This document shows positions 26,429-34,065 of a DNA stretch of 39,272 bases, one piece after another. Each line of letters starts with the position of its first letter. Position 1 is the stretch's first letter. A program made the translations under genes and the position numbers. The stretch is from assembly GCA_018376535.1 (NCBI GenBank), contig JAHABC010000018.1, forward strand, positions 1-39,272, in the 5' to 3' direction. This DNA comes from Ruminococcus sp. (lineage in GTDB: Bacteria > Bacillota > Clostridia > Oscillospirales > Ruminococcaceae). The notes below the pieces were generated by a model. The model did no database searches. It was given only the letters and a program-made list of their open reading frames with translations, and was not told the origin of the DNA.

Positions 26429-26474
26429 ATATAAAATAAGTCGGAACGTTTTAACATTCCGACTTATTTTATAT
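26429..26474. terminator. Bidirectional terminator between the PAP2 operon and the tar operon
   Basis: An 18-bp perfect inverted repeat (arms 26429-26446 and 26457-26474, core AAGTCGGAA) with A/T-rich outer ends giving U tails in both directions. It separates convergent operons. Confidence 0.9.
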
Positions 26475-26475
26475 A

Positions 26476-27159
26476 TTAATATCCAATACTTTTTCTTTTA
26501 GCAGCAATTCTTTCGTCTACACCCTCAATAGTATCTTTTACTATGCTAGAAGTTCCTGCAACGAATATTCTAGCACCAGCATCGTACATTAGCTTAGCGT
26601 TTTCATTGGACATATTTCCATCAGCAAAGATAGTGATATCTTCTCTGCCAATCTCTTTTAGATGTTCATGCAAACGCTGAACTTTCTTTATTACAGATGG
26701 AATTATCTTTTGACCAGCAAAACCAGGGTTTACACTCAATAGTAGTACGCCATCAAGGTAGTCATAACTTTCCTCGATAACACTTATTGGAGTTCCAGGG
26801 TTTAAAGCTATAACAGGTCTAGCCCCGATATCTCTAATATATTGTAGACACTTATCTATATGGTTTGTGGATTCCCAGTGTACTGATACCCAGTCACCTT
26901 TTCTAATATCGAACCAAGGCATTTTTTCTTCAGGTTTTTCGACCATAAAGTGAAAATCAAGAGGGATATTAGTAAGTTTTCTAAGTTGTTTAACATAATC
27001 CACGCCTATGGTTATGTTAGGAACGAAAGCACCGTCCATTATATCTATGTGAAGTAGTTCAATGTGATTGCGTTCAAAAGCCTTTAAATAGTCCATAATT
27101 AAGTCTATGCTTACGCACATCATTGAAACCGAAATTTTTCCTTTATCATTATCTTGCAT
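26476..27159 (-). CDS. Ribulose-phosphate 3-epimerase family protein
   Basis: A 227-residue TIM-barrel epimerase with the metal and catalytic segments HIDIMDGAFVPN, LDFHFMV, LLSVNPGFAGQ and IFADGN, all in family order. It interconverts ribulose 5-phosphate and xylulose 5-phosphate. As the last gene of the tarI-tarJ-tarL operon it probably supplies or selects the pentulose phosphate that is reduced to a pentitol phosphate; it may thus be a paralogue and not the pentose-pathway enzyme. The N-terminal residue set SMMCVSIDLIMDY replaces the common SILSAD, consistent with a divergent subgroup. Confidence 0.88.
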   Translation of the reverse strand: MQDNDKGKISVSMMCVSIDLIMDYLKAFERNHIELLHIDIMDGAFVPNITIGVDYVKQLRKLTNIPLDFHFMVEKPEEKMPWFDIRKGDWVSVHWESTNHIDKCLQYIRDIGARPVIALNPGTPISVIEESYDYLDGVLLLSVNPGFAGQKIIPSVIKKVQRLHEHLKEIGREDITIFADGNMSNENAKLMYDAGARIFVAGTSSIVKDTIEGVDERIAAKRKSIGY

Positions 27160-27183
27160 AGTTAAAAATCCTTTCTAAATAAA

Positions 27184-29094
27184 TTAATCGACGTTATTTT
27201 TAGGAGATTTTCCTAAAATAAGTTGGTCTATAACTCTGTCGGTGGATTTACCATCGGTATAGGTGAAATTCTTTTCGATAAATCCGTTCATTTTTTCAAA
27301 TTGGAAGTCTTTATTTTCTAAGGAGTCCATTAGTTCATCGAAATCATGGACAATCTTACCAGGGACTAAATCCTCATAAGGTTCATAGAAATCTCTGGTA
27401 GCCTCATAGTATTTTTGGTCAAATGCGTAGAATACCATAGGTTTTTTAAGTAAAGACATCTCATAAATTATAGATGAGTAGTCTGTAATAAGAACATCTA
27501 CAATAAATAGAATGTCATTAACTTCACGATAGTCTGTAGCATCGAAAATTCTATCCTTATACTTTTCTGGGATTTCTATACGCTTAGTAACAAATGGGTG
27601 AAGTTTTACTATTAAAGTAGCATCTTCTTTGGCTAATAGTTCGCCCCATTTTTCAAGGTCTATTTTATCGAATGGAAAAGTAGCATCAGTAGCGTTAGAA
27701 CCTCTAAACGTTGGAGCATATAGATATACTGTCTTAGAGTTCTTACAAGCTGGGAAAACTTCAAACATCTTAGCACGAGTTTCCTCTTTGTACTTTTCGT
27801 CAAAAAAGATATCCGTTCTAGGTATTCCCACTGGATAGAACTTACTTTCATCTATAGCAAAGCCCTCTGCGTGATGTCTTGCCGAATGGTATGAACTTAC
27901 TGGTACATGAGTATAACACTTATGAACTTTAGTATTAAACGCTGGAGCTCCTGCCTTACCTAATCTTTCAAAACCTAGACTCTTAAAAGCACCGCAAGCG
28001 TGCCAAACTTGTAATACTTTAACGCTTTTATCGTAATCGACTTTATATATTTCTGGATAGTAGTCATCTAGTAGAATAATATCGGAAGTGGCTAAGTAGT
28101 AGTCAAACTTTAGCATCTTCCAAATAGACCTTTTAGTCGTGATACTTTCCTTGAAATCGAAACGGAACTTAAACTGTTTATCAAGACCTCTTTCAACCAT
28201 TCTATCGTAGATAAACTTTTCATTGCCACCTATTTCAGCACGAGAACCTGAACAGAATAGTATAATATCACCATTTCTTTTAGCGAATTTAGAAAATACT
28301 CTGTTTAACTTTTTAAATCCCAAAAGTTTCAAATCGTTTAGGTCTTTTACCATGTTGGATTTCATAGTTTTTAACTTTTGAATATTTTTCTTGTGTCTAT
28401 TAAATACCGAGTAAGGTTCTACAGGAGGTTTATAAGTTACATCTAGATAGTACTCAACGGTATCCATATCCATGCGAGATTCTGCATAGAATAGATTTTT
28501 ATCGCCTCTTTTAATTTTGAAGTTCCAAGGATTACTATTATCAGCATTACACATACCACCTATAGTATCATCTATAATACATGGATATTCACGAGTAAGG
28601 AAATCTTTTTGTAGGACGTTACCATTAGTATCATAAGTTATTTTGAATAGGTTTTCATTACGGCGTACTATCTCATGGGTAGCATCTGGAACGAATGACA
28701 TTTCTTTTCTATGATTTTTATACTCCTCAAATAATACTAGATAGTAATTTCCACTAAGAATAGGACTCTCACCCTTGGAACACATGACGTTCAAAGAAAG
28801 TGTAAACTTTGAGCCATCTAAGTCGAAGTGGGCAGGATAGAACATATTAAGTCTATCTTTAGATACAAACCTCATGCCATACTTTTTAGATGTATCAAGG
28901 TTTATAAGTTCTCCAGATATTTCCAAAATAACTCTTTTAAATTCAATGCTAGTCAACTTTACAAATGGAGAACCTTTTTTAATCATTCTGTCAATAATAG
29001 TTTTACGGTCTTCCACTTGAAGTATAGCTAATACTTCCTTGTCGGTCAAATTATCTGGAAGACCTTTTTCATGTTTTATTTTTTCAATGTTCAT
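27184..29094 (-). CDS. CDP-glycerol/CDP-ribitol polyol-phosphate transferase (TagF/TarL-like)
   Basis: A 636-residue protein. The C-terminal half (from about 300) is a CDP-glycerol glycerophosphotransferase domain: VLQVWHACGAFKSLG, VGIPRTDIFF, VYLYAPTFRG, KLHPFV and the donor-binding LITDYSSIIYEMSLL. The N-terminal 260 residues are beta-rich and not assigned, as in many teichoic acid polymerases with an extra carbohydrate or membrane-targeting region. It should add polyol-phosphate units to an undecaprenyl-linked primer at the inner membrane. With tarI and tarJ upstream, the unit is likely ribitol or another pentitol phosphate rather than glycerol phosphate. Confidence 0.9.
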   Translation of the reverse strand: MNIEKIKHEKGLPDNLTDKEVLAILQVEDRKTIIDRMIKKGSPFVKLTSIEFKRVILEISGELINLDTSKKYGMRFVSKDRLNMFYPAHFDLDGSKFTLSLNVMCSKGESPILSGNYYLVLFEEYKNHRKEMSFVPDATHEIVRRNENLFKITYDTNGNVLQKDFLTREYPCIIDDTIGGMCNADNSNPWNFKIKRGDKNLFYAESRMDMDTVEYYLDVTYKPPVEPYSVFNRHKKNIQKLKTMKSNMVKDLNDLKLLGFKKLNRVFSKFAKRNGDIILFCSGSRAEIGGNEKFIYDRMVERGLDKQFKFRFDFKESITTKRSIWKMLKFDYYLATSDIILLDDYYPEIYKVDYDKSVKVLQVWHACGAFKSLGFERLGKAGAPAFNTKVHKCYTHVPVSSYHSARHHAEGFAIDESKFYPVGIPRTDIFFDEKYKEETRAKMFEVFPACKNSKTVYLYAPTFRGSNATDATFPFDKIDLEKWGELLAKEDATLIVKLHPFVTKRIEIPEKYKDRIFDATDYREVNDILFIVDVLITDYSSIIYEMSLLKKPMVFYAFDQKYYEATRDFYEPYEDLVPGKIVHDFDELMDSLENKDFQFEKMNGFIEKNFTYTDGKSTDRVIDQLILGKSPKNNVD

Positions 29095-29123
29095 AATATA
29101 ATCTCTCTTTTGATATAATGTTA

Positions 29124-30194
29124 TTAATCGAAAGTAAACATTACCTTTATAGTAAATATATCTTTAGATTTTAAAGTATTGAAAGCCTTTTCACTTTCGG
29201 ATATTGGGAAAGTATGAGTAATTAAATCTTTAAGATTTAAACTACCACTTTCAAATATTCTAAGAGCTTCTTGCCAATCGTTTACCTTGCTATTAAAGTT
29301 GGAGTTCCATGAACCAGCAAGAGTCATCTGTTTTCTTAGAATAGACCAGTAAGCGTTCTTTTCGATGTGTAAATCTTCAGTAGGATTTCCTACTAGAACC
29401 ACTCTACCAAAAGCACCAGTGGATTTAATTGCAGTTTCTATAGAGTTGTTACTTCCAACAGCCTCGAAAGTTACATCTACGCTATCGCAACCTACGATAT
29501 TTTTTATACTCTCTGATACGTTTTCTGTCTTTAGATTAATAGTTTCAAAGCCTAACTTTTTAGCATAGTCTAACTTATTATCACTACGACCACACACTAT
29601 AACTTTACCGTTACCAATCTTAGTTTTAGCAAAAGAGCCTATTAAAAATCCTATAGTACCAGTACCTATAATCATTACGTTTTGACCATCTTTAAGATTA
29701 GCAATGTTTATTGCGTGTAAGGATACTGCGGCAGGTTCACATAGGGCAGCCTCCTCATAAGATAGACTATCATCAAAAGGAACTAAATTCCAAGTTGGTA
29801 CTACTAAATATTCAGCAAAAGCACCATCACATCTTGAACCAAAGTAGCTATATCCCGAACATTGAGCCCATTGTTCTATTTCACAAGCCTTACACTTACG
29901 GCAAGGTAGCATTGGAAATACACAAGATTTCTTACCTAATAGACTTTCATCTACATTATCGCCAACGGCAACTATTTGACCAGAAAATTCGTGTCCTGGA
30001 ATGGTTGGAAAATGATATGTACCATTTACAAATATACGAGGTATATCGCTGGAACATATACCACACGCTTTAATCTTAAGTAATACAGTTCCTTCTTTAA
30101 GAGTAGGAACGTCAACTTCTTCATATCTAAGGTCGCCTACTCCGTGGAGAACTAAGGCTTTCATTTTAGTTGGGATATCAATAAGAGTTTTCAT
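29124..30194 (-). CDS. tarJ: Zinc-dependent polyol-phosphate dehydrogenase (TarJ-like)
   Basis: A 356-residue medium-chain dehydrogenase. Catalytic zinc ligands in KACGICSSD and PGHEFSG; structural zinc cysteines in PCRKCKACEIEQWAQC; Rossmann nucleotide site GTGTIGFL. GatD-like enzymes (polyol-phosphate dehydrogenases) look similar. Immediately after the TarI-like cytidylyltransferase (one base between stop and start), the best function is NADPH reduction of ribulose 5-phosphate to ribitol 5-phosphate. Reduction of xylulose 5-phosphate to arabinitol phosphate is a real alternative, given the epimerase in the operon. Confidence 0.82.
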   Translation of the reverse strand: MKTLIDIPTKMKALVLHGVGDLRYEEVDVPTLKEGTVLLKIKACGICSSDIPRIFVNGTYHFPTIPGHEFSGQIVAVGDNVDESLLGKKSCVFPMLPCRKCKACEIEQWAQCSGYSYFGSRCDGAFAEYLVVPTWNLVPFDDSLSYEEAALCEPAAVSLHAINIANLKDGQNVMIIGTGTIGFLIGSFAKTKIGNGKVIVCGRSDNKLDYAKKLGFETINLKTENVSESIKNIVGCDSVDVTFEAVGSNNSIETAIKSTGAFGRVVLVGNPTEDLHIEKNAYWSILRKQMTLAGSWNSNFNSKVNDWQEALRIFESGSLNLKDLITHTFPISESEKAFNTLKSKDIFTIKVMFTFD

Positions 30195-30195
30195 A

Positions 30196-30918
30196 CTATA
30201 AACCTATCCTTTCTGTATCGCTTGATAGTAACTTACGAGCAAGTTCTAAGTCACTATCGGTAGTTATTTTAAAGTTAAGAGCATCTCCCTCTATGATGTA
30301 AATAGGTTGATTGTTCATAGTGCATATTTGAGATGTTCCAGTAATTTTGGACTTTTGCTCATCTGTAAGAGCGTCTTCCATTTCAATAAAACGTTTAAGA
30401 TTAAAACTATCAGGAGCTTGTCCACAATATAGTTCACTTCTAGGTGGAATATCATCTACCACATCGCCATGTACTGAGTGAAGTATAGTATCTGCACAAG
30501 GTAGACCACACACACAAGCACCGAACTTTGTAGCGTACTCAATGGAATCATTTAAAATCTTTTGAGTTACAAAAGGTCTTACGGCATCATGGATAACTAT
30601 AACATCATTTTCAGATATTCCATTATCATTTTTAATAGCAGTAGTAACGTTACGAATAGTATCCATACGTTCTTTGCCACCTTTTATAATTCTTACTTTG
30701 TGGGCGTTAGATATATTATCATCTACTTGTTTTTGTAGATATTCTATATAATCTTCACGACAAGCAATATAGATTAAATCAAATCTATCCAACTTTAGCA
30801 TATTTTTTAAAGTGTGAATTATAATAGGTTGAGAATTTATCTCAATGAACTGCTTAGGAATTACAGAACTTTTAATTCTAGTACCACTACCACCAGCTAA
30901 CATAGCACCATATATCAT
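30196..30918 (-). CDS. tarI: CDP-ribitol pyrophosphorylase / IspD-like cytidylyltransferase
   Basis: A 240-residue nucleotidyltransferase. CTP-binding LAGGSGTRI with the following PKQF, central IHDAVRPF, then RSELYCGQAPDSFN and the C-terminal FKITTDSDL. These suit both TarI and IspD; the specific spellings and the TarJ neighbour favour TarI, which makes CDP-ribitol from ribitol 5-phosphate and CTP. First gene of the operon. The ATG has no good ribosome site close by; an AAAGGAG lies about 40 nt upstream, separated by a small hairpin (see leader). Confidence 0.88.
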   Translation of the reverse strand: MIYGAMLAGGSGTRIKSSVIPKQFIEINSQPIIIHTLKNMLKLDRFDLIYIACREDYIEYLQKQVDDNISNAHKVRIIKGGKERMDTIRNVTTAIKNDNGISENDVIVIHDAVRPFVTQKILNDSIEYATKFGACVCGLPCADTILHSVHGDVVDDIPPRSELYCGQAPDSFNLKRFIEMEDALTDEQKSKITGTSQICTMNNQPIYIIEGDALNFKITTDSDLELARKLLSSDTERIGL

Positions 30919-31052
30919 AATATTTACAACTTGTTACCAATACAATATGGGTAACATACTCCTTTCATACTTTTAGATGTATTATCTTAAAATTTTACCT
31001 ATTTATGTGTTAAATGTATATAATTACTAGGTAAAATATAATTTTACAGTTA
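30919..31052 (-). promoter_or_regulatory. Structured leader of the tar operon
   Basis: About 134 nt lie between the predicted start site and tarI, with two potential hairpins. The first has 10-bp perfect arms (31028-31037 and 30992-31001, sequence ATTTTACCTA and its complement) around a 26-nt loop. The second (GTTACC / GGTAAC, about 30936-30958) sits between AAAGGAG and the tarI ATG. A short frame ATG...TAA of seven codons (MLPILYW) overlaps the second hairpin. No known riboswitch class was recognised. Confidence 0.5.
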
Positions 31053-31207
31053 TAGCTATATTATAATACATAATTACTTTGATGTCAACGTTTATTTAAT
31101 TTAAAAAAGTACTAAATAGTATAATTGGTATTTTGACCAAATATTTATTAACAATCAGTTGATTAATACTTAAAAACATTATTATGTTTAGTATTCTATG
31201 GAAAACA
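31053..31207. other. Intergenic region between tar promoter and DUF308 terminator
   Basis: The rest of the 321-nt gene-free stretch contains the tar promoter and about 120 nt of AT-rich DNA with no reading frame, RNA or repeat that could be recognised. Confidence 0.5.
31060..31088 (-). promoter_or_regulatory. Sigma-A promoter of the tar operon
   Basis: Perfect consensus on the minus strand: TTGACA, a 17-bp spacer, TATAAT. Confidence 0.85.
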
Positions 31208-31233
31208 AAAGAACGCTTTAAAAAGCGTTCTTT
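31208..31233 (-). terminator. Terminator of the DUF308 gene
   Basis: A 12-bp inverted repeat (AAAGAACGCTTT / AAAGCGTTCTTT) just after the stop codon, followed on the minus strand by U-rich sequence (TTTTGTTTT). Confidence 0.8.
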
Positions 31234-31239
31234 ATAATA

Positions 31240-31830
31240 TTAATCTTCCTTTTTTTCTACGGCACTAGTTTCTATTTCAATTTGAGCCTCTTTTACTTTT
31301 TTGGATAGACACAAGTGTGTCCAGAAGTTAGAAATTCCGTTCCAAATTAGACAGCAACCTATAATTATCAATAGAGTTTTAACGCTTTCAAATGGATTTA
31401 ATACTATTAGAAGTCCTAAAGCTATGGTTATAATGGCTGGAATTAATACTCTAACCCAAGTAGTAGATGTGTTTCTTAATATGTTTATAGAACTTTGTAA
31501 TCCAAAGATACCATTTACTAATATAGCTATGCCCAAAATCATGGGTAGTATTGATGCTATTATGGTAGGTTTTAATATAAAGATTACTCCAATAGTAGTA
31601 GTAATTATTCCTTTAGCTAAATCGTACTGATAAAAGCTATCATTTTTAACTAGAATGTAAGTCGCCATGTGAACTACTCCATAGAATACAAAACAAGCTC
31701 CTATGATGTAGGTAAATATATTACTAGAGGTTTCTGGTTTTACCACCAAAAAAATTCCCAAGAGTACAGATACTAATGATACTCCTATATAGGTCTGTTT
31801 TATTGCTTTTACTTGATTTATACTTTTCAT
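31240..31830 (-). CDS. DUF308 / HdeD-like membrane protein
   Basis: A 196-residue polytopic protein with about six hydrophobic segments in three similar pairs, each carrying an LGIFLVVKP/ VIFILKP/ LLIVLNP-type turn typical of the DUF308 (HdeD) family. The C-terminal 25 residues are charged (ending EKKED) and cytoplasmic. Family role unknown, with acid resistance reported for HdeD. The ATG at 31830 is used because GGAAAGGA precedes it by nine bases; an in-frame TTG nine bases upstream of it is less likely. Monocistronic. Confidence 0.8.
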   Translation of the reverse strand: MKSINQVKAIKQTYIGVSLVSVLLGIFLVVKPETSSNIFTYIIGACFVFYGVVHMATYILVKNDSFYQYDLAKGIITTTIGVIFILKPTIIASILPMILGIAILVNGIFGLQSSINILRNTSTTWVRVLIPAIITIALGLLIVLNPFESVKTLLIIIGCCLIWNGISNFWTHLCLSKKVKEAQIEIETSAVEKKED

Positions 31831-32194
31831 ATATATCAATCCTTTCCAAAGAGTGTTATCAATAGTATTATAATCCTTAAAGATTAAAATATTATTAAAG
31901 TATCATATGCGTTAAAATTCAACATAGATATACAAGAAACTATCTTTTTTGAAAAATGTGATTTTTTTTGCGATTTTTTTTGGAAAATTTTATCTTAACT
32001 TAAATATATTAGAAATTATTAGTAAATTCATTAATTTCTTTAAAAAAAATTCTAATTGCACTTCAATATTACATATATTGGATATTATTTTTGTAAGTGA
32101 TACTATTTTGGTGTAGTTTGACTTTTAATCTCTTTAGTGTTATACTCAACTTGTGATTAGCTAATCTATTAATTTTGAAAGGATTTATATACAT
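31831..32194. other. AT-rich intergenic region between DUF308 and the DUF6514 pair
   Basis: 364 nt without a gene. It holds the divergent starts, the DUF6514 promoter at 32118-32146, T-rich runs near 31970-31985, an 8-bp inverted repeat AGAAATTA/TAATTTCT near 32010-32040 and a small CAATAT/ATATTG palindrome near 32070. For the minus strand a TTGAAT-17-TTTAAT pair near 31900 is a weak promoter candidate. No RNA gene recognised. Confidence 0.5.
32118..32146 (+). promoter_or_regulatory. Sigma-A promoter of the DUF6514 pair
   Basis: TTGACT, a 17-bp spacer and TATACT, about 45 nt before the first ATG. Confidence 0.75.
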
Positions 32195-32458
32195 ATGAAA
32201 GATAATAATATAATGCTTTCAGAACATTTAGAATATCTTAATGGATTTTGTGTGGTTTATCAACTTTTCTCTCATAAATCCGATGGTACTACCTTATACG
32301 ATATTTCCATCGAAAAATTGGATAACACTACACATATTCAAGAGTATGTCAAATCTGTATCGTGTACTTTAGAGGAGGCCACTTTTATATTTAAGGTATT
32401 AATAGCTAATTCCGTAATGCCCCAAAACTTGGTTAAAGTTATGGCAGTTTATGATTGA
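32195..32458 (+). CDS. DUF6514-like small protein, copy 1
   Basis: An 87-residue acidic cytoplasmic protein. The core VVYQLFSHKSDGTTLYDISI then EEATFIFKVLIANSVMPQNL and VM resembles DUF6514, a small family seen in Clostridia with no known function. It is paralogous to the next gene: the shared pattern is Y-L, DI-(I/V)-EK, SVS, AT-I-VL--N-(V)-P--L--VM. GAAAGGA precedes the ATG. Assignment to the family is by eye. Confidence 0.72.
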   Translation: MKDNNIMLSEHLEYLNGFCVVYQLFSHKSDGTTLYDISIEKLDNTTHIQEYVKSVSCTLEEATFIFKVLIANSVMPQNLVKVMAVYD

Positions 32459-32536
32459 TTAATAGTTATAGTTCTTGTGTGTGTTATAAATCTTTTTAAG
32501 AATATTTTACTTGAAATCTTGAAAGGATTGGTTTTT

Positions 32537-32815
32537 ATGAGTTATAAGGTTTGCGTATTACAAAAAAATAAGATGGTAGAGGAACTCTCTCTTAAATATT
32601 CTCTACTAAAAAATGATGGTTCTAGTGATATGGTTTCTACTTTCGATATCGAAGTTGAAAAGGTTTCTAATGGTGTAGTTCAAAAAGAGGTATGTCATTC
32701 GGTTAGTTCTAATATAGAAGTAGCTACATCAATATTAGAAGTTCTATATAGAAACGATGTTCTACCAGAAACTCTATTTGAAGTTATGGAAGAATGTTTT
32801 GAATTGGTTCTATAA
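32537..32815 (+). CDS. DUF6514-like small protein, copy 2
   Basis: A 92-residue paralogue of the preceding protein, in tandem 78 nt downstream: KYSLLKNDG, STFDIEVEKV, SVSSNIEVATSILEVLY and VLPETLFEVMEE. It has a few extra C-terminal residues (CFELVL). The ATG at 32537 is chosen since GAAAGGA precedes it; an in-frame GTG 60 nt upstream has no ribosome site. Function unknown; the two may be co-transcribed and are closed by a strong terminator. Confidence 0.72.
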   Translation: MSYKVCVLQKNKMVEELSLKYSLLKNDGSSDMVSTFDIEVEKVSNGVVQKEVCHSVSSNIEVATSILEVLYRNDVLPETLFEVMEECFELVL

Positions 32816-32843
32816 AAAATACTTTTCTCTATATAAAAGTTTA

Positions 32844-32882
32844 GGCATTATGGATATTTTAAAATCCATAATGCCATTTTTA
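32844..32882 (+). terminator. Terminator of the DUF6514 pair
   Basis: A perfect 12-bp stem (GGCATTATGGAT / ATCCATAATGCC), 8-nt loop and a T-rich tail. It also stands 14 nt after the convergent telA stop and may stop minus-strand transcription. The arm is the same as in the asnB terminator. Confidence 0.9.
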
Positions 32883-32895
32883 TCTTATACTTATA

Positions 32896-34035
32896 TTAAT
32901 AAGAAGTCATTTTAGAATTAAAATCTTGTTTTAGGGCTAGTAGACGCTTAGAGTCATCTGCACGTTTAGCTTTGGCCTCTTGTTGTATTCTTTGGGTTTC
33001 TTCGATACCATTAACGATGGTTTGCCAAGTCCTTTCAAGAGTTTCAATCTGTACAGAACTACCAGCGGACATTCTAGCAATCATTTTAGATTGTTCAGCA
33101 GTATTTTGAGCATTTCTTAAAAGCATTTCATTAGTTTTGTCATCTAAGGCTTTAAGGGCATCTGCTTGGATTTTTTGTCTTCTTAGCATAACTGCTTGTG
33201 CTAACGATTGCTTAAATACTGGCATAGTAATTATAAATGCTGAATTTATCTTTCTAATTAGGTTCAAGTTAGAAAATTGCATAGTCTTTAGCATTGGTAT
33301 GGATTGCATTGCAATATTTTCAGCTATTTTTAAATCCATAACACGTTGGTCTAATATTTCTCTGCACTGTTGTAGATTGTTTAAATCCATTCTAAGATTT
33401 CCATCACTAGGATTTTGTGCTAACTGTTGTTGGAAATCTTCTATATAAGCGTCTAATTCTTTAACGCCCTGTTCACCAGCTAGGATATACTCTAATAAGT
33501 CATTGTAGTAGTTCAAGTTAGCGTTGTACATCATTTCCAACTTTTTATTGGTTTGACCTATTTCACTTTCGTATCCTTTTAACTGAACATAGATTTTATC
33601 TATTTCTTCACCCATAGTGTGATATTTACCTAATATTTTATCCAACTCTTTTTGAGCCTTATTAAAGAATTTTTTCAAACCAGTAGGTTCTTCTAGTTCT
33701 TTAGCGTCGAATTGGTTCATTATGTTAGTAAGATGGTTTAGTAGTTGACCACTATCATTCACTTGGTCCATGCTCATGGAGTTCAAAACTTGGTCAGATG
33801 CCTTAGCAACTTCCTCAGCTACCTTAGAACCAAAAGTTACTAGACTATTTGGATTAGCAACATCAATTTGACTAGTTAACTTGTCAATCTTATCACTATT
33901 GACAATTTGAGTAGTCAACTCTTGTTTAACTTCGGAAATGCTAAAAGTTTCTTGAGCAACTTCTTGTTGTGGAGCAGTTGCAGTAGTAGGAATAATCTCA
34001 TTATTGCTACTAGATGGTTTAAAGTTTAAAGCCAT
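32896..34035 (-). CDS. telA: TelA/KlaA family (toxic anion resistance) protein
   Basis: A 379-residue mostly helical, coiled-coil protein. A polar Q/T/S-rich N-terminus of about 35 residues is followed by the TelA domain: NPNSLVTFGSKVAEEVAKASDQ, LKKFFNKAQKELDKI, KYHTMGEEIDKI, and the C-terminal MLRNAQNTAEQSKMIARMS and RTWQTIVNGIEE. Named for tellurite resistance in plasmids, but chromosomal copies are general stress-related with unknown activity. It follows the YceG-like gene by 30 nt; the pair parallels B. subtilis yceG-yceH. Confidence 0.92.
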   Translation of the reverse strand: MALNFKPSSSNNEIIPTTATAPQQEVAQETFSISEVKQELTTQIVNSDKIDKLTSQIDVANPNSLVTFGSKVAEEVAKASDQVLNSMSMDQVNDSGQLLNHLTNIMNQFDAKELEEPTGLKKFFNKAQKELDKILGKYHTMGEEIDKIYVQLKGYESEIGQTNKKLEMMYNANLNYYNDLLEYILAGEQGVKELDAYIEDFQQQLAQNPSDGNLRMDLNNLQQCREILDQRVMDLKIAENIAMQSIPMLKTMQFSNLNLIRKINSAFIITMPVFKQSLAQAVMLRRQKIQADALKALDDKTNEMLLRNAQNTAEQSKMIARMSAGSSVQIETLERTWQTIVNGIEETQRIQQEAKAKRADDSKRLLALKQDFNSKMTSY

Positions 34036-34065
34036 ATTTTAATACCTCTTTCTAAATGTAATATT

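Noticed and set aside
30936..30958. Seven-codon frame before tarI as a true leader peptide gene
   Set aside because: Its ATG is only one base from AAAGGAG, too close for efficient initiation; kept only as part of the leader observation.
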